64,000 nucleotides of DNA from Roseburia sp. 499 (GTDB taxonomy: Bacteria > Bacillota > Clostridia > Lachnospirales > Lachnospiraceae), in contig NZ_CP135164.1 of NCBI RefSeq assembly GCF_001940225.2, positions 496,001 through 560,000 on the forward strand, given 5' to 3'. The position numbers and the translations under genes are program-made. Shown here piece by piece: positions 61,232 to 64,000 of the stretch. Under the pieces are notes generated by a model that was not told where the DNA came from, did no database searches, and saw only the letters and a program-made list of their open reading frames with translations. Position 1 is the first letter of the stretch; every line of letters begins with the position of its first letter.

Positions 61232-61317
61232 AAGAAAAAAGGGAAGAATGTATAAATAAAGGGGAAAGAGTTCATATTAATAGGGACAAAATTATAAATA
61301 AAGAAGGAGATTTTATT

Positions 61318-61695
61318 ATGAAACAGTTAAAAAAGATTCTGGTATTATCTACAATGGTACTGGCAATGTCCGGCATAACAGCTTGTGGAACGAATACAAC
61401 AAATGACAACGGAACAACAAATGGAAATGGAACCGTAAATGATAATGAAACCACAAACGGCAATGGTACAACAAATGACAACGGAACAACAAATGGAAAC
61501 GGAACAACAAATGGCAATGATGGTGTGATAAATGATGTGGGAAATGACATTATTGATGGTGTGGAAGATATTGGAAACGATGTAGAAAATGGAGTGAATG
61601 ATATTACAAATGGTAATGGAAACAACAATAATGATGTAACCAATGGAACAGATACCAATGGTATAACAAATAATAACAATAGAGCAAACCCATAA
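61318..61695 (+). CDS. Low-complexity Asn/Gly/Thr-rich lipoprotein
   Basis: A 125-residue protein with a lipoprotein signal peptide (basic start, hydrophobic core, SGITAC with the modified Cys at 23). The rest is almost only N, G, T and D: imperfect copies of a T-T-N-x-N-G unit (about 26-68), then a D/V/G/N stretch, then more N-rich repeat. The DNA repeats are similarly near-identical, so the copy number may vary between strains. AAGGAG precedes ATG 61318. The function is unknown; a flexible surface tether is a guess. Confidence 0.75.
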   Translation: MKQLKKILVLSTMVLAMSGITACGTNTTNDNGTTNGNGTVNDNETTNGNGTTNDNGTTNGNGTTNGNDGVINDVGNDIIDGVEDIGNDVENGVNDITNGNGNNNNDVTNGTDTNGITNNNNRANP

Positions 61696-61708
61696 AGAAT
61701 ACAGATAA

Positions 61709-61757
61709 AATGGGCTATGACTTTGCGATATTAAAATCGTTAAAGCCATAGCCCATT
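61709..61757. terminator. Bidirectional terminator between the lipoprotein gene and guaB
   Basis: AATGGGCTATG (61709-61719) and CATAGCCCATT (61747-61757) are complementary, with a second inner stem CTTT/AAAG. It separates convergent genes. Confidence 0.85.
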
Positions 61758-61774
61758 CTTGCTATATGTGTATA

Positions 61775-63238
<1,464 letters not shown>

Positions 63239-63479
63239 TCACTTTCTTTATCATTGCTTTTGCTGTTATTCCCTCGATTTTAACAAAAAGGAGCGAAACT
63301 GTCAATGACTGACGGACACTTATAATAAAAAATATTTATCATTTTTACTACTAAATAAGTAAAGAAATACTTATGATTGCAAAAATATGCAGCGGGAAAG
63401 AGATTTTATATTTTCATTTTTTATAGATTGTGTTATTTTAATAAGGAAACAATAGGATGACAGCATAAGGAGTTTGAAG

Positions 63480-64000
63480 ATGGAATTTCGACCATGCATA
63501 GATATTCATAATGGAAAAGTGAAACAGATTGTAGGAGGGAGTCTGCGAGATGAAGGGAATCAAGCAGAAGAAAATTTTGTATCTGAGCAGGATGCTTCCT
63601 TTTTTGCAAGATTATATCAGAAATATGGGATAAAGGGAGGACATATTATACTTCTGAATCCTGCAGGAAGTGAATATTATAATGATACCAAGAAGCAGGC
63701 TATAAGTGCTTTGAAGGCTTATCCGGGAGGAATGCAGATTGGTGGCGGAATTACGGCAGATAATGCAGCGGAGTTCCTGGAGGTAGGAGCCAGTCATGTT
63801 ATTGTTACTTCCTATGTATTTAAAAATGGGATAATTAATTACGAGAATTTAGAAAAATTAGTGAAGATTACAGGAAAAGAACATCTGGTGCTGGATTTAA
63901 GTTGCCGGAAGCGGGAAGATGGATATTATATCGTAACGGACCGTTGGCAGAAATTTACCGAAGAGAAGGTGACAGAGGAACTTCTGGAAAGATTATCTGT
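63480..64000 (+). CDS. hisA: Eukaryotic-type HisA (phosphoribosylformimino-AICAR-P isomerase), 5' part
   Basis: The first 173 codons of a TIM-barrel isomerase of histidine synthesis, cut by the window edge. CIDIHNGKVKQIVGGSL matches the N-terminus of the plant/fungal HIS6-type enzyme rather than the usual bacterial HisA (AIDLxxGxxVRL). GGHIILLNP, MQIGGGIT and SHVIVTSYVF follow the barrel strands. AAGGAG lies about 7 bases before ATG 63480. Such forms are known from some clostridia. The catalytic second half lies beyond the window. Confidence 0.88.
   Translation, partial: MEFRPCIDIHNGKVKQIVGGSLRDEGNQAEENFVSEQDASFFARLYQKYGIKGGHIILLNPAGSEYYNDTKKQAISALKAYPGGMQIGGGITADNAAEFLEVGASHVIVTSYVFKNGIINYENLEKLVKITGKEHLVLDLSCRKREDGYYIVTDRWQKFTEEKVTEELLERLS

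Noticed and set aside
61380-61640. CRISPR-like direct repeats in the lipoprotein gene
   Set aside because: The repeats are short, coding and contiguous, without unique spacers or nearby cas genes.
61345-61749. Long reverse-strand open frames over the N/G/T-rich lipoprotein
   Set aside because: They arise from the low-complexity repeat; the forward frame has a signal peptide, lipobox and ribosome binding site.

Overview
The window looks like chromosomal DNA of a low-GC, spore-forming Firmicute, most likely a Lachnospiraceae-type clostridium. The support is low GC, strong AGGAGG-type ribosome binding sites, a T-box in front of valS, the spoIIA and spoVA sporulation genes, a LysM/GH18 cortex-type protein, and an archaeal-type aspartyl-tRNA synthetase. 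The genus cannot be fixed from the sequence alone.

Layout. Positions 1-1140 are a graveyard of mobile-element pieces: a truncated IS256-type transposase, an HTH-protein tail, a SEC-C motif fragment and an IstB tail. Positions 1357-9060 form a defence island: a COG1373/DUF4143 ATPase behind a palindrome-flanked promoter, then a complete Wadjet set jetA-jetB-jetC-jetD. Positions 9077-16669 hold small accessory genes (yjdF, HxlR regulator plus isochorismatase, YoaP-type acetyltransferase plus WYL regulator plus VOC protein, YjbR, GyrI-like, Rpn nuclease, two methyltransferases). Two of these transcription units share a near-identical operator. Positions 16751-27152 hold ndk, a LysM/GH18 protein, a calcium-type P-ATPase that overlaps ytaF tail to tail, a FIST / soluble MCP / FliB operon under a palindromic promoter, a DUF6062 protein and an aminotransferase. 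Positions 27227-36604 hold pta, an acyltransferase / GT8 / GT8-acyltransferase-fusion operon, and an RND exporter with its TetR regulator. Positions 36605-43990 hold T-box-valS, a FapA-type protein, folC, a 47-codon gene and a membrane TPR protein.

Positions 44072-61231 are the sporulation block: spoIIAA-spoIIAB-sigF, a forespore-type promoter, a 52-residue membrane protein, spoVAA, spoVAB and spoVAC. Here the usual operon is broken. spoVAD and spoVAE appear only at 59851-61231. The 12.4 kb between holds an EAL-type protein, aspS2 with a structured RNA leader, an AgrA/AgrC-like two-component system, a heterodimeric ABC exporter, an intact IS1380 copy with a 5-bp target duplication, and a deacetylase-like protein. 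The window ends with a low-complexity lipoprotein, guaB and the start of a eukaryotic-type hisA.

The best candidates for something undescribed are the acyltransferase/GT8/fusion operon, the aspS2 leader RNA, the ATPase-Wadjet arrangement, the split spoVA operon, and promoters buried inside terminator hairpins. No tRNA, rRNA or CRISPR array was seen. All calls come from reading the sequence; no database search was run.
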